Below are positions 1 to 10,847 of a stretch of DNA of 64,000 bases, piece after piece. Location: contig JAHLMK010000004.1 in NCBI GenBank assembly GCA_019915135.1, positions 682,001-746,000 on the forward strand, written 5' to 3'. The stretch's first letter is position 1. Each line of letters begins with the position of its first letter. The DNA is from Strobilurus pachycystidiatus. Its lineage: Eukaryota; Basidiomycota; Agaricomycetes; Agaricales; Physalacriaceae. The notes below the pieces were generated by a model, which had not been told where the DNA came from, searched no databases, and was given only the letters and a program-made list of their open reading frames with translations. The position numbers and the translations under genes are program-made.

Positions 1-1052
1 TGCCGTTAGACAGCGTACCTTTCCTGAGCTATCTACCGGGCCTGAGCTTCCAGAGGAAGGCTCGAATCTGGAAGGCGAAGATGGAGGAATTTGTTGATGC
101 ACCGTGGAGTTTTGTCAAGTCGGCAATGGTACGATATTCCTTGCAGTGACTATCGAGGTTTACTAACCGAGCGGATAGAACTCAGGAAACTATTCTCCTA
201 GTTTTTGTTCGACGTTGCTCGAGACGGAGTCCGACAAGAATGACGATACTTTCACCCATGACCTCAAATGGACAGCGAATAGCATGTATTCAGCTAGCGG
301 CGATACTGTGAGTGTGTTCTAGGTCATACGCCTTTGTCCTCACCTTGATTATGCAGACTATCTCCCTCATGCTTTCCTTCATCCTCGCAATCTCCAATCG
401 CCCCGAATGCATCGCACTTGCCCAGAAGGAAATTGACGCGGTGACGCGAGGCAACCGTCTTCCTGTTCTTAGTGACAGGGATCAGCTTCCCTACGGTTAG
501 TAGACTTCCGCGTCGTGTGTTCCCGACTAAAGGTCGTTTCAGTTTCCGCCTTGTTCACTGAGACGCTGCGGTGGGCCTGCCCTGTTCCCCTCTGCCTTCC
601 GCATCGTCTGATGGAGGACGATGTGTATGATGGCTGCCGTCTACCAAAGGGAAGTCTGGTCGTTGGCAACATATGGGCGATCTTGCACGACTCGACGATG
701 TATCCTGACCCACATGCTTTCAAGCCTGAGAGGTGGCTGGCGGAGGATGGGCAAAAGGAACTCACTGACCCGCGGCAGTATGTTTTCGGGTTTGGAAGGA
801 GGTATTTACTATTCTTCTGTCTCAAAGGGCATGGATTGATGTTTTCATCACAGACGATGCCCTGGTGCTCACCTTGTCGAATCATCGGCGTGGCTGCTCG
901 TAGCCGCGTCATTGGCGACGTTTGATGTCAGCCGGGAGGGGAAGGACGTCAAGTGGGAGGGAGGAGTGTTCCGGACTCCGGCACCATTCCAGTTCTCCAT
1001 GACGCCGCGGTCGGAGAGTGCAGTCGAAGTTGTGAGGCAGGCTTTGGCGTAA
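1..1052 (+). CDS. Cytochrome P450, 3' part (5' end outside window)
   Basis: Microsomal-type haem monooxygenase of secondary or xenobiotic metabolism; the substrate cannot be told. The window opens in frame inside the protein. Splicing short GT-AG introns (near 130-174, 309-357, 496-541 and 804-853) gives one continuous C-terminal half. The K-helix motif ETLR is at 560-571. The PERW-type meander (KPERW) follows. The haem loop reads FGFGRRRCPG once the fourth intron is removed, so the cysteine ligand is present. The protein ends in the usual short tail at TAA 1050-1052. Unspliced, the gene looks as if it lacks the haem cysteine; that is only the intron. The family resembles the large basidiomycete CYP expansions (O-methylsterigmatocystin-oxidoreductase-like), but the subfamily is not assignable here. 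Confidence 0.9.
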
Positions 1053-1168
1053 ATTTTCATTGGGATTTCTCTATTGTTGTCTTGACTTATTTCTCGCAAT
1101 TTTGGATGTTTCGGATTACTCTAGCAATCTATACGCCACCTGAAAAGGGAGTGCGCCACACGGCATAT

Positions 1169-1276
1169 GGTGAGGTGGCCGAGCGGTCTAAGGCGCCAGA
1201 CTAAGGATCAGCTTGCGATAGCAAGCACAGTTGTATCTGGTCCGAAAGGGCATGGGTTCAAATCCCATCCTCATCA
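1169..1276 (+). tRNA. tRNA-Leu(AAG) with intron
   Basis: The acceptor arms GGTGAGG and CCTCATC pair with one G-U. The D-arm GTGGCCGAGCGGTCTAAGGC is of leucine type. The anticodon stem is CCAGA/TCTGG, the loop carries AAG, and a 28-nt intron follows position 37. A long class II variable arm and the T-arm with GGGTTCAAATCCC complete the fold. An identical-length inverted copy sits at 4889-4996. Confidence 0.93.
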
Positions 1277-2255
1277 AATCCACTCTGCTGTGGCGAGTGG
1301 AGACCTTTTTTGTCTTCTTATTTTTTTTACACTAGAACCGGAATTTGGAAACTTAGAAAACTGGACAGTGGACACTGAACAGTGTGAGTGAATCTTGATT
1401 CTTGAATGGGATCCAAACGACGGAAATGCTGTCGGACGATTCCTGGCACCTGAATCCTGAAATTGACTTCTGATCATGATTCATGATTCAAGAAGTCTAC
1501 TGTCACGGTCTAGACCCTAGACTCCGAATCCCTCTACTGTACGACAGTCTAGTAAACACTCCAGAAGTCTGGAACGACGCTATGTGACAGGTTTCACATA
1601 CTGCATAGTCGGCATACCAAGGTTCATGAAAGACACGAGAGCGGGGCTTTCACTTAGTGACTTCCCTCAGCGCTCGAGGAGCGATATATGGTGGATATAT
1701 GCATGTCTGAACTCCTGGGAAGTGGAGAGCTATCATTATCTATGCGAACGGATATTCATCTAGGCCTCCCTGGCAAAATGTCCACGTAAAAGAACTTGGC
1801 GGAACTGTGACTGGAGCGGTACCGAGATTGGAGTGTTTTCCTGTGTCTTTCTGACATCGTCACATCGATAGATTCTTAACAAGAGCCGCTGTGAATCGTG
1901 AATCGTGATGAACGCCCATGACCTCTTGTTCGAGCGCTAATCATGATCAGATGTCGACGACACTGCTAAACCGTTTGATTATGCAGTAGCTAGACCTCTC
2001 CAGCTCAACTAGCTCATAGATAACATACCACCAGCCGGTCATCGGTTGAATCCAGCTCAGCCGCAGACCTTGGCGAAAGTACTGGTCTCACCATTTTGGC
2101 GGGACGGAGATAAGATAAGAGTCCTCCGCCTCCGTCCCCGAGTAAGTGACGTGACCCCTATCAACTCAGTCCACTACCACCACGCTTCCGGCACGATGAC
2201 TTTGATGACTTAGAGCACAATCCAGACAGACAAACACGACCAAGACGCCTCGAAG
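1277..2255. other. Intergenic, no gene seen
   Basis: About 1 kb of AT-richer sequence between the tRNA and ATG13. It holds short degenerate repeats around the words GATTCATGATTC and CTAGACT. I see no open frame with coding character. The last ~200 bp before 2256 presumably hold the ATG13 promoter. Confidence 0.6.
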
Positions 2256-4064
2256 ATGGATCGCAAAGCCGACCAGATTTCAGCGCACTTCTATACAAAG
2301 TTGTACTATGTGGTTTGCGAGGCGCGGGAGTCGGGCGCGAATGGCAATGGCAACGTCGGCGGCGGTGGCATCGGCGGCAGCGATGGAGGAGCAGGCAGCA
2401 GGAGAGCCAGTGGGGAGGGCGCAGCGACGGGCAGCGGTACTGTGAAGGTCGACAAATGGGTGCGTCTCCCGAGCCAGCCATAACAGTCTAACTCACAGTT
2501 TGCGCTCCAGTTCAACCTCTCGACACCGAGCCCCGGAAGACCGCGGGCATCACCGTTCAGTGTGCACGTTGTGCTCATTCTGCCCGACCTGCCACCCACC
2601 CAGGTCGTCGTGTCGCTTCCCTCACGCTCCCCAGTGCCAGCCACAACGAAAGAGATCCTGCTGGAACGCTGGACGATCTCTTTGTCGTCTACACTGTCGC
2701 AGGAAGGCGGTGACGACCTCCCGACAGTGTACAAGCATGGCATTCCGCTGTTTCGCGGCGCATGGAGTCTGTTGCGTGTCCTTCCAGCATGGGGCATCCG
2801 AGGCCGCTTACGACGCATGGGCGCCCGCGTCGACGTGCGTCTCGTCGACCCGGATCACCAGGACGATCTATCCTGGTACGGCGGCGCCATTGCGCGAACG
2901 CATGCTTTCCCGCCTGTGCCACACCCCCGTGGCACGCTCACTCTTCGTGCCGAGTACCTCCCCGATCCCGAATTCGCCATCGACTCGAGGGAAAGCGTGC
3001 TCAGCTCGCATATGCGCGCTGGTGATGACGACTACGCCGACCAGTCGCAGTTTGTCCCGACACTTGCTAGTGCGCGCAGCAGTGGAGGCAGCAGTCTGAA
3101 TCGCTTTCGGCGAGACTCCGCATTGGGTTCTGGCTCTCCTCGGGCGTCCCCACGAACGCAATCGATACTTACATCCTCCCCGAGGCCACCCTCCATGCTC
3201 TCGTCCTCTCCGCGCGCGCCTTCACTGCTCAGCTCATCACCCCGACGGCCGCATCCACATCCGTTCAAGACTGATACGTTATCAGGCAGCTTATCGTCTG
3301 TCAATGTCGGCCTGACAGGCCTGGTGAGCTCGTCGCCTCTAGGTGCAGGAAAGACTTCTCCACCCACTATTCCTCAATCCCCACTTGTTGCCTCCTCCTC
3401 GTCACCCCAACAACCATCGTCAGGTCCCCCGTCTCGGAAACGTTATTCCTCTTCGTTTGGGCACAGGTACTCGCCCAACTCTGGGGGCAGACCACTCACA
3501 CCTGGTAGTGGGAGCGCCCATTCCAGTTACAACGAGAAGTTAGCGGCTGTGGCGACTCGGACTGACGACGACGATTTGAGTGACTTCGTGCAAGACATCG
3601 ATGCACGGAAGCCTCTACGTCGTTCCTCGCCCTCATCTATGAACACCACGCCCTTCCCTTCTAGCTCACCGCCAAAGGGATATCCATCTAGCTCCATTCC
3701 GTACCCATCTACCTCGACAACATCTGATGGGTTACTTTTGCGACAAGACTCGAGATCGGACCTGGGTCTCGGCAGGTTCGTGGCCATGACGAGCGAAGAG
3801 GCAGTCGATGCAGAACTGGGGAGGATGAATGACGTTTTCCTGAAGAGCTTGGAAGGACTTGGGAGTGGGAGCACGGTCAGAAAGAAGACTACCGAGACGT
3901 CGTCGCCATTGTCGCGCGGCAGTTCACTACCGAGGCGTGAACCGCTCTCTAGGGGAGACTCGCTACATCGACGTGGTTCGACAGACACCTCGTACAGGCC
4001 AAGAGACAGGAGGACGAGCAACCTGTCAGATCAGGAGGGTCTGTTTACTTACTCACAGGAGTGA
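2256..4064 (+). CDS. ATG13: Autophagy-related protein 13 (Atg13)
   Basis: Regulatory scaffold of the Atg1 kinase complex that starts autophagosome formation; its phosphorylation by TORC1 is the known control point. Two exons, 2256-2459 and 2499-4064, give about 589 aa. Residues 1-20 (MDRKADQISAHFYTKLYYVV) match the start of the Atg13 N-terminal HORMA domain. After a glycine-rich insert the domain resumes with the FNLSTPSPGRPRASPFSVHV stretch and runs to about residue 240. The rest is a long serine/proline-rich disordered tail with many RxxS sites, as expected for the Atg1- and Atg17-binding region. The start is the only ATG that preserves the HORMA N-terminus. Single copy and intact. Confidence 0.88.
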
Positions 4065-4888
4065 TCCTCCGACACTTTAATTCCTCCCCGCCCTGTTTTC
4101 CCTACAGATCGTACCATCAACTGACATCGTATCTCTGTTTTATCAATCTCGGGCTCATCATCATCTCACGTATATTCCTAACTCTTACGCGCTATTATAT
4201 CCAACCATTTGTATAGATACATATTCATTGACCATCATAGTACTAAGTACCATTACTTAATTTATACCACGGAGACGTGCGATTGGACTTTGTGGGCGTC
4301 TGAGGGTGTTCAAGTGGGGTTTAGGCTGCAGCTGATGTAAGTCCGCCGGAACTTCGCGCTCAAGACCATAGCTCGCAGTCCAAGAGCCCCGATTTCGAAC
4401 GATGATATTGAATTAGACTGTCTAAGCTTGACTATTCAGGAGGTAGCACCACTAACACGCCGACATCAAAGTCAGTGTACTAGGCGCATAGTACAAAGGC
4501 GGACGGTATCATGATGATGATGTCTCGAGACACGGATGAAGTGACTTCCGCAACGACAGGCAGGAACCAGTATACGGGCGTATGGTTGGTACTCAAAAGC
4601 ATGGGTGACAAGAGAGAACAAGAATCAGACAATGATTCAAGAGTCGAGAGTCAAGATTGTACTGTGTGGTGGCCAAACTGTGACTCTACTATGTTCTTAG
4701 CCCTAGCAAGCTGCAAGTTTCAACGACAATTTGAGAAATGAGAAAACATTGATTCAATGATTGTTGAATCTCAAGAATCAAGTTTAAAAATTAAAAGAAA
4801 TTACAATCAACAATGAAAATGAACATTGAACAATGAACATATTTATTATTGTCATGATTGTGGCGCAAGCGGCAAAAACACGCCCTCA
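4065..4888. other. Intergenic, no gene seen
   Basis: Sequence between ATG13 and the inverted tRNA-Leu. The part from 4740 to 4860 is very AT-rich, with the words CAATGA and GAATCAA repeated. No coding frame is supported. Confidence 0.6.
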
Positions 4889-4996
4889 TGATGAGGATGG
4901 GATTCGAACCCATGCCCTTTCGGACCAGATATATCTGTGCTTGCTATCGCAAGCTGATCCTTAGTCTGGCGCCTTAGACCGCTCGGCCACCTCACC
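4889..4996 (-). tRNA. tRNA-Leu(AAG) with intron, second copy
   Basis: Reverse-strand copy of the gene at 1169-1276 with the same 108-nt length, class II variable arm and 28-nt intron. The mature parts are nearly identical; the intron differs slightly (ATATATC in place of TTGTATC). The flanks are unrelated, so the duplication covers the gene only or is old. Confidence 0.93.
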
Positions 4997-5562
4997 ATGA
5001 GGAGTGTGGCGCCTTTGCTTTTTGGAACTTACTGCCGTCGGAGATGGGAGAAAGAGAATATATTCAAGAGCTCACTCAGGTTGGACCGGGTCCATGAAAT
5101 CAAAGATGGAGCGCCGGCAATCGTAGGTACGACACAAGCAAGGCGACAGTAGTGGAAATGTCGTAGCCTGACAGTTGGGTGTTATGATTGATGACAATCG
5201 AATGGTAAAGAAGAGCTCCAGGTCTTCAGGAAGGTCGCGACCGGGACTCAAATCAATGATGCGCAACACAGTGACAAATAACAAATATGAATCCGACCAT
5301 CGTTGAGGGTATATCCTTTCCGTATGTATGATACATTGTATCAGATGAAAACCATGACTGACGAGAACAAGGTGAACCGTCAACACTCGTGAAATCAGTC
5401 CGTACCAGCTGGTACCGTTGCGGAGTTTGAAAGGACTTTCTGGTCTCCCATCACTGTCAGCATTCAATGGACGGGGCCCGGTCAGACCTGGGCATTTGTA
5501 CCCGGGCACCGCATAACTACACATCTATTGGACTCTGACGACGCATCTCGCCACGTTTTAAC
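4997..5562. other. Intergenic with a weak reverse-strand ORF
   Basis: A 150-codon reverse-strand frame (5072-5524) is open, but I see no family resemblance and no supporting splice pattern. The rest should contain the promoter of the hydrolase gene. Confidence 0.35.
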
Positions 5563-6936
5563 ATGCCAGAGTCCACGAAATATGGACAAGTCCACACCCG
5601 CCATGTAATCTGGATCATCTTGGTCTTTCTATCACTAGGTGCGCCTGGGTACGCTTTCTCGCCAGTAGCGCCGGCATACTGAGGGGAATCCTGCAATCTA
5701 GCTCCTTACGCGGTACTGCAAACCATTCTTCACTACCTTACCGCCCTTCACATTCGGACCACTCGAAATGCAACTCTAGGGCGCCGTTTGAGCATTATCC
5801 TTCCTCGCTATCTTACTAGACACCTCGTCTACCCCCAAATCCAGTTTGTTCTTGGCCATCCACTCAAGGTCTTGCGCTTCTGGGCTAGACTCCAGCATGT
5901 GAGGTGGACAGAAGTCATATTAGAAGACTCGTTGCACGAGAGGAGATCCAAAACCATCCCAGACCAGAAGGCCCATCTCGTCTTCCTCGGTCCCGCTCCA
6001 TTGCCAGGACGGAAAGTTCTTCTCTTCCTGCCCGGTGGAGGATACGTTAACCCGATCACCCCCAATACGCTTTCCTTCCTCCTCTGGGTACAAACACAGC
6101 TTGAGAATGTGACCGTCGCCATCTTATTATATCGTGCGTTTTCCCCGCCTTCTGATCAATGGTCCTATTCATGAACTAAATTGAAAGGTCTCCGTCCATC
6201 TGAAACGTTTCCAGCCCCACTTACCGATGCCCTTCTTGCCCTCCGACATATCACCACAACGCTGCAAGTTCCACCCCACGATCTGCAACTTGCTGGTGAT
6301 TCTTCTGGTGGACATCTGGTTCTCCAAACACTGGCGATACTTGCCGGGAAGGTATCTATACCACGTCTTCCACGTGTTCCGGCGCTCAGCGACGACGAGA
6401 ACCAGTTGGCTGGTGTGCTTCTCATCTCTCCTTGGGTCTGCCTTGCGACGGAAGATCTCTGGAATGACCGCTATGACACGTTAGAGAGAGAGACATACGC
6501 ATCATGGGGAGAGGAGTACCTCGCAGACCTCGCAGCGTATTTTGAGGCGCCACGCCCAATAAAGATGAATGGACCACATGCGTCTCCTACCGACCTCAAA
6601 GCGTTCATCGATCCACATAGCGCCTCACCGACGTACTTTTCTTTCTTGTCGAAACTCACGCCTCGGATATATGTCACGTCTGGGGCAAAGGAGTGCATGG
6701 CGCTTAGTGGTGCGCATAGGCAGCTAATTGAGAGACTCTGCGGAAAGGAAGAATATAATCTACACGCCGTAAATGGACATGGGGTGGAGGTGCGCTCAGT
6801 TATCCAGAGCGATGGGGTGCATGGAGACCCGATGTTGGACTATATGTTCTGGTTCCGGGGATGGAGACATTACTTGTGGGGAACAGGCATGTCAGGAGAT
6901 ATTGTGGAGTGGTTGAAGGCGGGGTATTCTCTATGA
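5563..6936 (+). CDS. Alpha/beta hydrolase-fold esterase (steryl acetyl hydrolase-like)
   Basis: Serine hydrolase of the alpha/beta hydrolase_3 (HSL-like) type, common in basidiomycetes; the natural ester is unknown. Three exons, 5563-5638, 5702-6133 and 6188-6936, give about 418 aa. Exon 1 encodes MPESTKYGQVHTRHVIWIIL, a likely membrane anchor. The oxyanion segment is LPGGGY, near residue 155. The nucleophile elbow is GDSSGG, near residue 215. The probable catalytic histidine is in DGVHGDP near the C-terminus. The first exon was placed because it joins in phase with the second and supplies the hydrophobic N-terminus usual for this family; this start is an inference. Confidence 0.82.
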
Positions 6937-7953
6937 AGTGGTAACTGTATCACCTTACATACGTGGTTGCCCTTTACGAGTTAGATCAGATTGTTTTCAC
7001 CTGTTGAGGTTTCATCGACTGGCTCATCAGCGCTGTCCTTATTTTCCAGTGGGTGAGGGCTATTTTGGCAATGGCTTCTAAATTTGTTGACATGGACAGG
7101 AGTGCACAAGATGTGTACAATTCTCCAAACTGCGGCCTAGGACTTGAACCAGGAAAGACTGAGAATCTGAGAGATCGGGATTCGGCGAAAAATTCGAATC
7201 CATTGCAGGCATGTCCGTCGGTATCGTGTACCAGGATGCGTAGCGCCTTATGTTCGTTCGGCAGTCCTTGGTCTTTCTCGTTGATGTCGTTGAGAATGGG
7301 AGTATCAGCAAAACTTTCTGAGCCACGAACAACCAATGAGAACGCTCAGAAACTGTGGAGCAGCCAATCAGAATTGAGCACTTCGCTTTTGAGCCGTGTT
7401 GCTGATACTCCCTAATGGAAGTTGATGCTGAACGTTGAACACGCTCCTGCGAGCAATTATCAATATCTCTTGTATGGTAACGATGGCGGCAGCCCGCAGG
7501 CGGAATGATGCTTGATATCGGATTAGACCACAGCTAAACACACCAAGAGGCAAGAAGAGCTAATCGCACGTTGCCAGCTGGATGTCGACTTCGCAATTTA
7601 TAGAGACGCATTGTATTGCCGGGGAATAGTTTGGGCAGATGGGAACCGCTGTGGAGACACACAATGATATTGCCGGAGAATAGCCTGGGCCCGGCCCTGA
7701 AGCACTTGAAGGTTTGGAGCAGACTTGGAGCAGACTGAGATATGATGTCGCTCTGTAGGCTTATGTAAGGCCTGTAACATGACATCGCCGGAACATCGGC
7801 TCGCAGCCTCCCAGTGCGCGTTGACCCTTACTTAGGTTATGTTTATCCAGGATGATGCTGCGCTTGGGTTTCTATCACACGCTCATCGTTCTTCCACTCC
7901 TCCGTTCTCCTCAAACTTCCCACCACGGCTAACTACCAACGCTCCTTCATGAT
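6937..7953. other. Intergenic, no gene seen
   Basis: About 1 kb without a supported gene. A short degenerate direct repeat built on TGCCGGRGAATAG occurs near 7616 and 7671. The promoter of the Stealth gene should lie just upstream of 7954. Confidence 0.55.
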
Positions 7954-10436
7954 ATGAGCACCTCCTCCGGGACTATCCTCCCTCTACACTGGAAAGCACC
8001 AAGCGTCCTCCGCGAGGTCGTCCACACTCGAACGCGACGTAGTGCCCTCGTCGTCCTATTCACTATCTCCCTCGTATTCGGCATCCTCATTATACTCGAC
8101 TACCCGCTCTATCCTTTCTCCTCGCCAGTCGACCTTAGCCCCGAATTCACCTACGCGCACTCGCACCCGACAGACGTTCAAGAAGTTGCAGATGGCGTAT
8201 CTATAGTGCAGTTCTCCGACATTCAAGATGGTGTCGCCTACCACCCATTCTATCCCAACCCTCCAGAACATGCGATAGCGGACCATAGGGTGCGGCCAAT
8301 TCGATCTCATACGCAACTGTCGGACACCTGCATTGATCATTGGGTTGGCACGGGCCGCTGGGACGGTCCTTGCGCAGCACAGAAAGTGGACGACGCTGTG
8401 GTAGACCTAGTGTATATTTGGGTCAACGGCTCGTGAGTCTTCTCATTCCATAAATTGTGGCGAGCCGTCATATCATTTCTCCTACTATAGGGACCCATTA
8501 CATGAGCGAGCCCGCGCTAAATATATCAATGAGACGGGACATCGACCAATGAACGCGCGTTTCCGCGAGCACGACGAGCTGAAGTACGCCTTGCGTGCAG
8601 CAGGCCAGGCGACGAAGTCTTGGAAGGAATCTGTATGGCATGTCATCACCGCTGATGTTGACCACCCCCACGACTCGCAGAGGCGCCTGGGTCTAGTTCC
8701 GCAGTGGTTGGACCTGAACGCTTCTGGACTGAGGACCGATAGCACCCAACCACCCATACATTTCTATCATGGTACGTCGATGTAAAATCATTCCCTAGTT
8801 CGTCGACGTATCGTCCACTACCAGATAGTCAACTGTTCCGTCTCATAAATTCAACGGACGCGCCATTAACTGTAGAAACCGCGGTAGGGTGGAGAGAGAA
8901 GGTGGTGCCGACTTTTAACAGGTACTCCCTCATCTATCTACCGTTCCGCATGTCTCCTACTTACATTCCCTCAGTCACTCCATTGAATCTCAATTGCCCA
9001 ACCTCGATCCGCACGTCGTATCCGAAAATATGTGCGTGTTTCATTGATCTTTAATTAGTCCAGGGTGCTAAATTTAATCATAGCGTCTCTCTGAACGATG
9101 ATCAGTTTCTAGCACTGCCCATAGCACCGTCTGCGTTCCACTCTCCGCTGTACGGCCCGGTGTTGAGACTTGAGCGCAATCTACAGGTAGGAGGAGATTC
9201 CTCTGGAAAGGGCGATGGAGGAGGAGAGTGGAGGGCGCTTGGATGGAGTGAACATCTTTTGAGTAAGTGCCGCCCGTCCCCAAAATACCCCTTCCCACGT
9301 TCATAAAGCCCGTACTCATCTGATCATCACAGATGAGCGCTTTGGCAGCCGAAAACGCGCCTATGTAGCACATAACGCGCGCTCCTTGTCGTTACCCCTT
9401 ATGCACGAGGTCTCTCTGGCATTTGGACACCAGTTCTCTTCGACGCCTCTTTCGCGGTTTCGCGGTTCCCACTCCGCGCCTAACGAGATTGAGGTGAACA
9501 CCGTCTTCATGTCGGCACATTTCATCATCGAGAGGAAGCGCGAAGCACTGCTCTGGTCGTGGATTGTGGGCAAGTGGGGAGCGGCACATGGAGGTGTATT
9601 GACTGAGGAGACCAAGATGGAAATGTGGAGGGAACTGGGCGGGGAAGAGGACAGTAACGAGATTTCGTTGAAGAATACGAAAAGGACTACGTCGGACGAC
9701 GTGGATGACCAGCTGAAGCTCGCCAAGCTGCAGTCACCCCGGGTCCCGGATCGCGAAGTCGCCGCACACACTGAGTATACTTTCGGTATGGTTTCGCCTC
9801 TTTGGCCGCTGTTGTCCCTCATGTTCTCTTGCAGTTTCGCAAGACGGGTATTGGACTGACCTAGGCGATCTAAAATTATCCAACTTATACAAAGCCCACT
9901 GCTTCGGGGAGGGTACATCTACTGCTTGGGACCTGTTTCGCGATGTCACAAGCCACCACCTTGGATGCGGCGATAGCAGTAAGCCGTTGTTTCATCGATT
10001 CTGGTGCTCTTTCTGACTGAGTTGTGTAGTTATTTATGCTCTCGTGGCTAAGCAAGGGGGGACGGGAGGCTTGTCAATCTTCCTCCCCTCTGGAACGACC
10101 CAAACGGACCCTTCGGACCCAGTCGCTCTCCCGCTCAGGCTCCCGTCGGACGCCCCACCTCTCCCCGCCAACCCCCGCGCCTTCGCAGTACGCCTCATCC
10201 ACAGGTACTCTTACGCCGTCGGTGACACACCTTCCCGCTTCTTCGGCTTGACGTCCTATCGTCAAGGGCAACGTATGCTCGCTCAAACAACAAAACAAAA
10301 AGACATTGCCCTTCTCTGTATAAATGACGACCTGCCAGAGAACTCCGGCAACGACGCCTTCAGACGAGCGGATGCACTACTGAAAGGGTGGTTTCAAGAT
10401 CGCTGGCCGGAGAAGTTGGATAGGGAGATTCACTGA
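7954..10436 (+). CDS. Stealth-type hexose-1-phosphate transferase (fungal)
   Basis: Member of the Stealth family, which includes the lysosomal GlcNAc-1-phosphotransferase and bacterial capsule phosphotransferases; it is expected to move a sugar-1-phosphate onto a glycan in the Golgi lumen. At least seven exons. Exon 1 (7954-8432) has a type II membrane anchor (about residues 30-48) and ends in conserved region 1, VDLVYIWVNGS, joining to DP in exon 2. Region 2 is RFREHDELKYALRA followed by a VWHVITAD segment. Region 3 holds SLNDDQFLALPI and the VAHNARSLSLPLMHEVSLAF stretch. Region 4 lies near FRGSHSAPNEIEVNTVFMSA. The C-terminal exon ends at 10436. All four regions are in order, so the gene looks intact. 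Confidence 0.86.
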
Positions 10437-10847
10437 TGGTGACCATCGCATTGACTTGATTGGACTGCCATGTAAAATGTATCATATAATGCATACGAAT
10501 TGCTTCATCTGTACCAGGATATACCCAACAATGTATAGTTATAATTATCTACTATTTGATCAACACGCTTTTGCTGTACAATGTACACCTTCCGTCGTCG
10601 TTTGGGACATGCCAACGTGTCAACTTGTGGCAATTTATGATACAGCCAATTCGCAGTTGCGAACGAAACCATACAACGTTGATGTTGATGTGCATATAGT
10701 TCGATAGCCTGTCGCTCGAACCCAACAGTTTATATGTAGCACAAGTAGCTTCAAGTCCTGACAGAGAGTGTAGTACCAGACCAAGGTACAACACCAACAG
10801 CAATAACTTATAGCATACAGAATGTAGACAATAATGCTTATATGTAT
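10437..10847. other. Intergenic between convergent genes
   Basis: AT-rich gap between the convergent Stealth and ALG6 3' ends. It should contain both polyadenylation regions. No gene is seen. Confidence 0.6.

Noticed and set aside
790..930. P450 lacking the haem-binding cysteine
   Set aside because: The apparent loss comes from reading through an intron. Splicing GTATTT...CACAG restores FGFGRRRCPG.
5072..5524. Reverse-strand gene of 150 codons
   Set aside because: No domain, no splice support, and the frame begins inside the expected promoter of the hydrolase.
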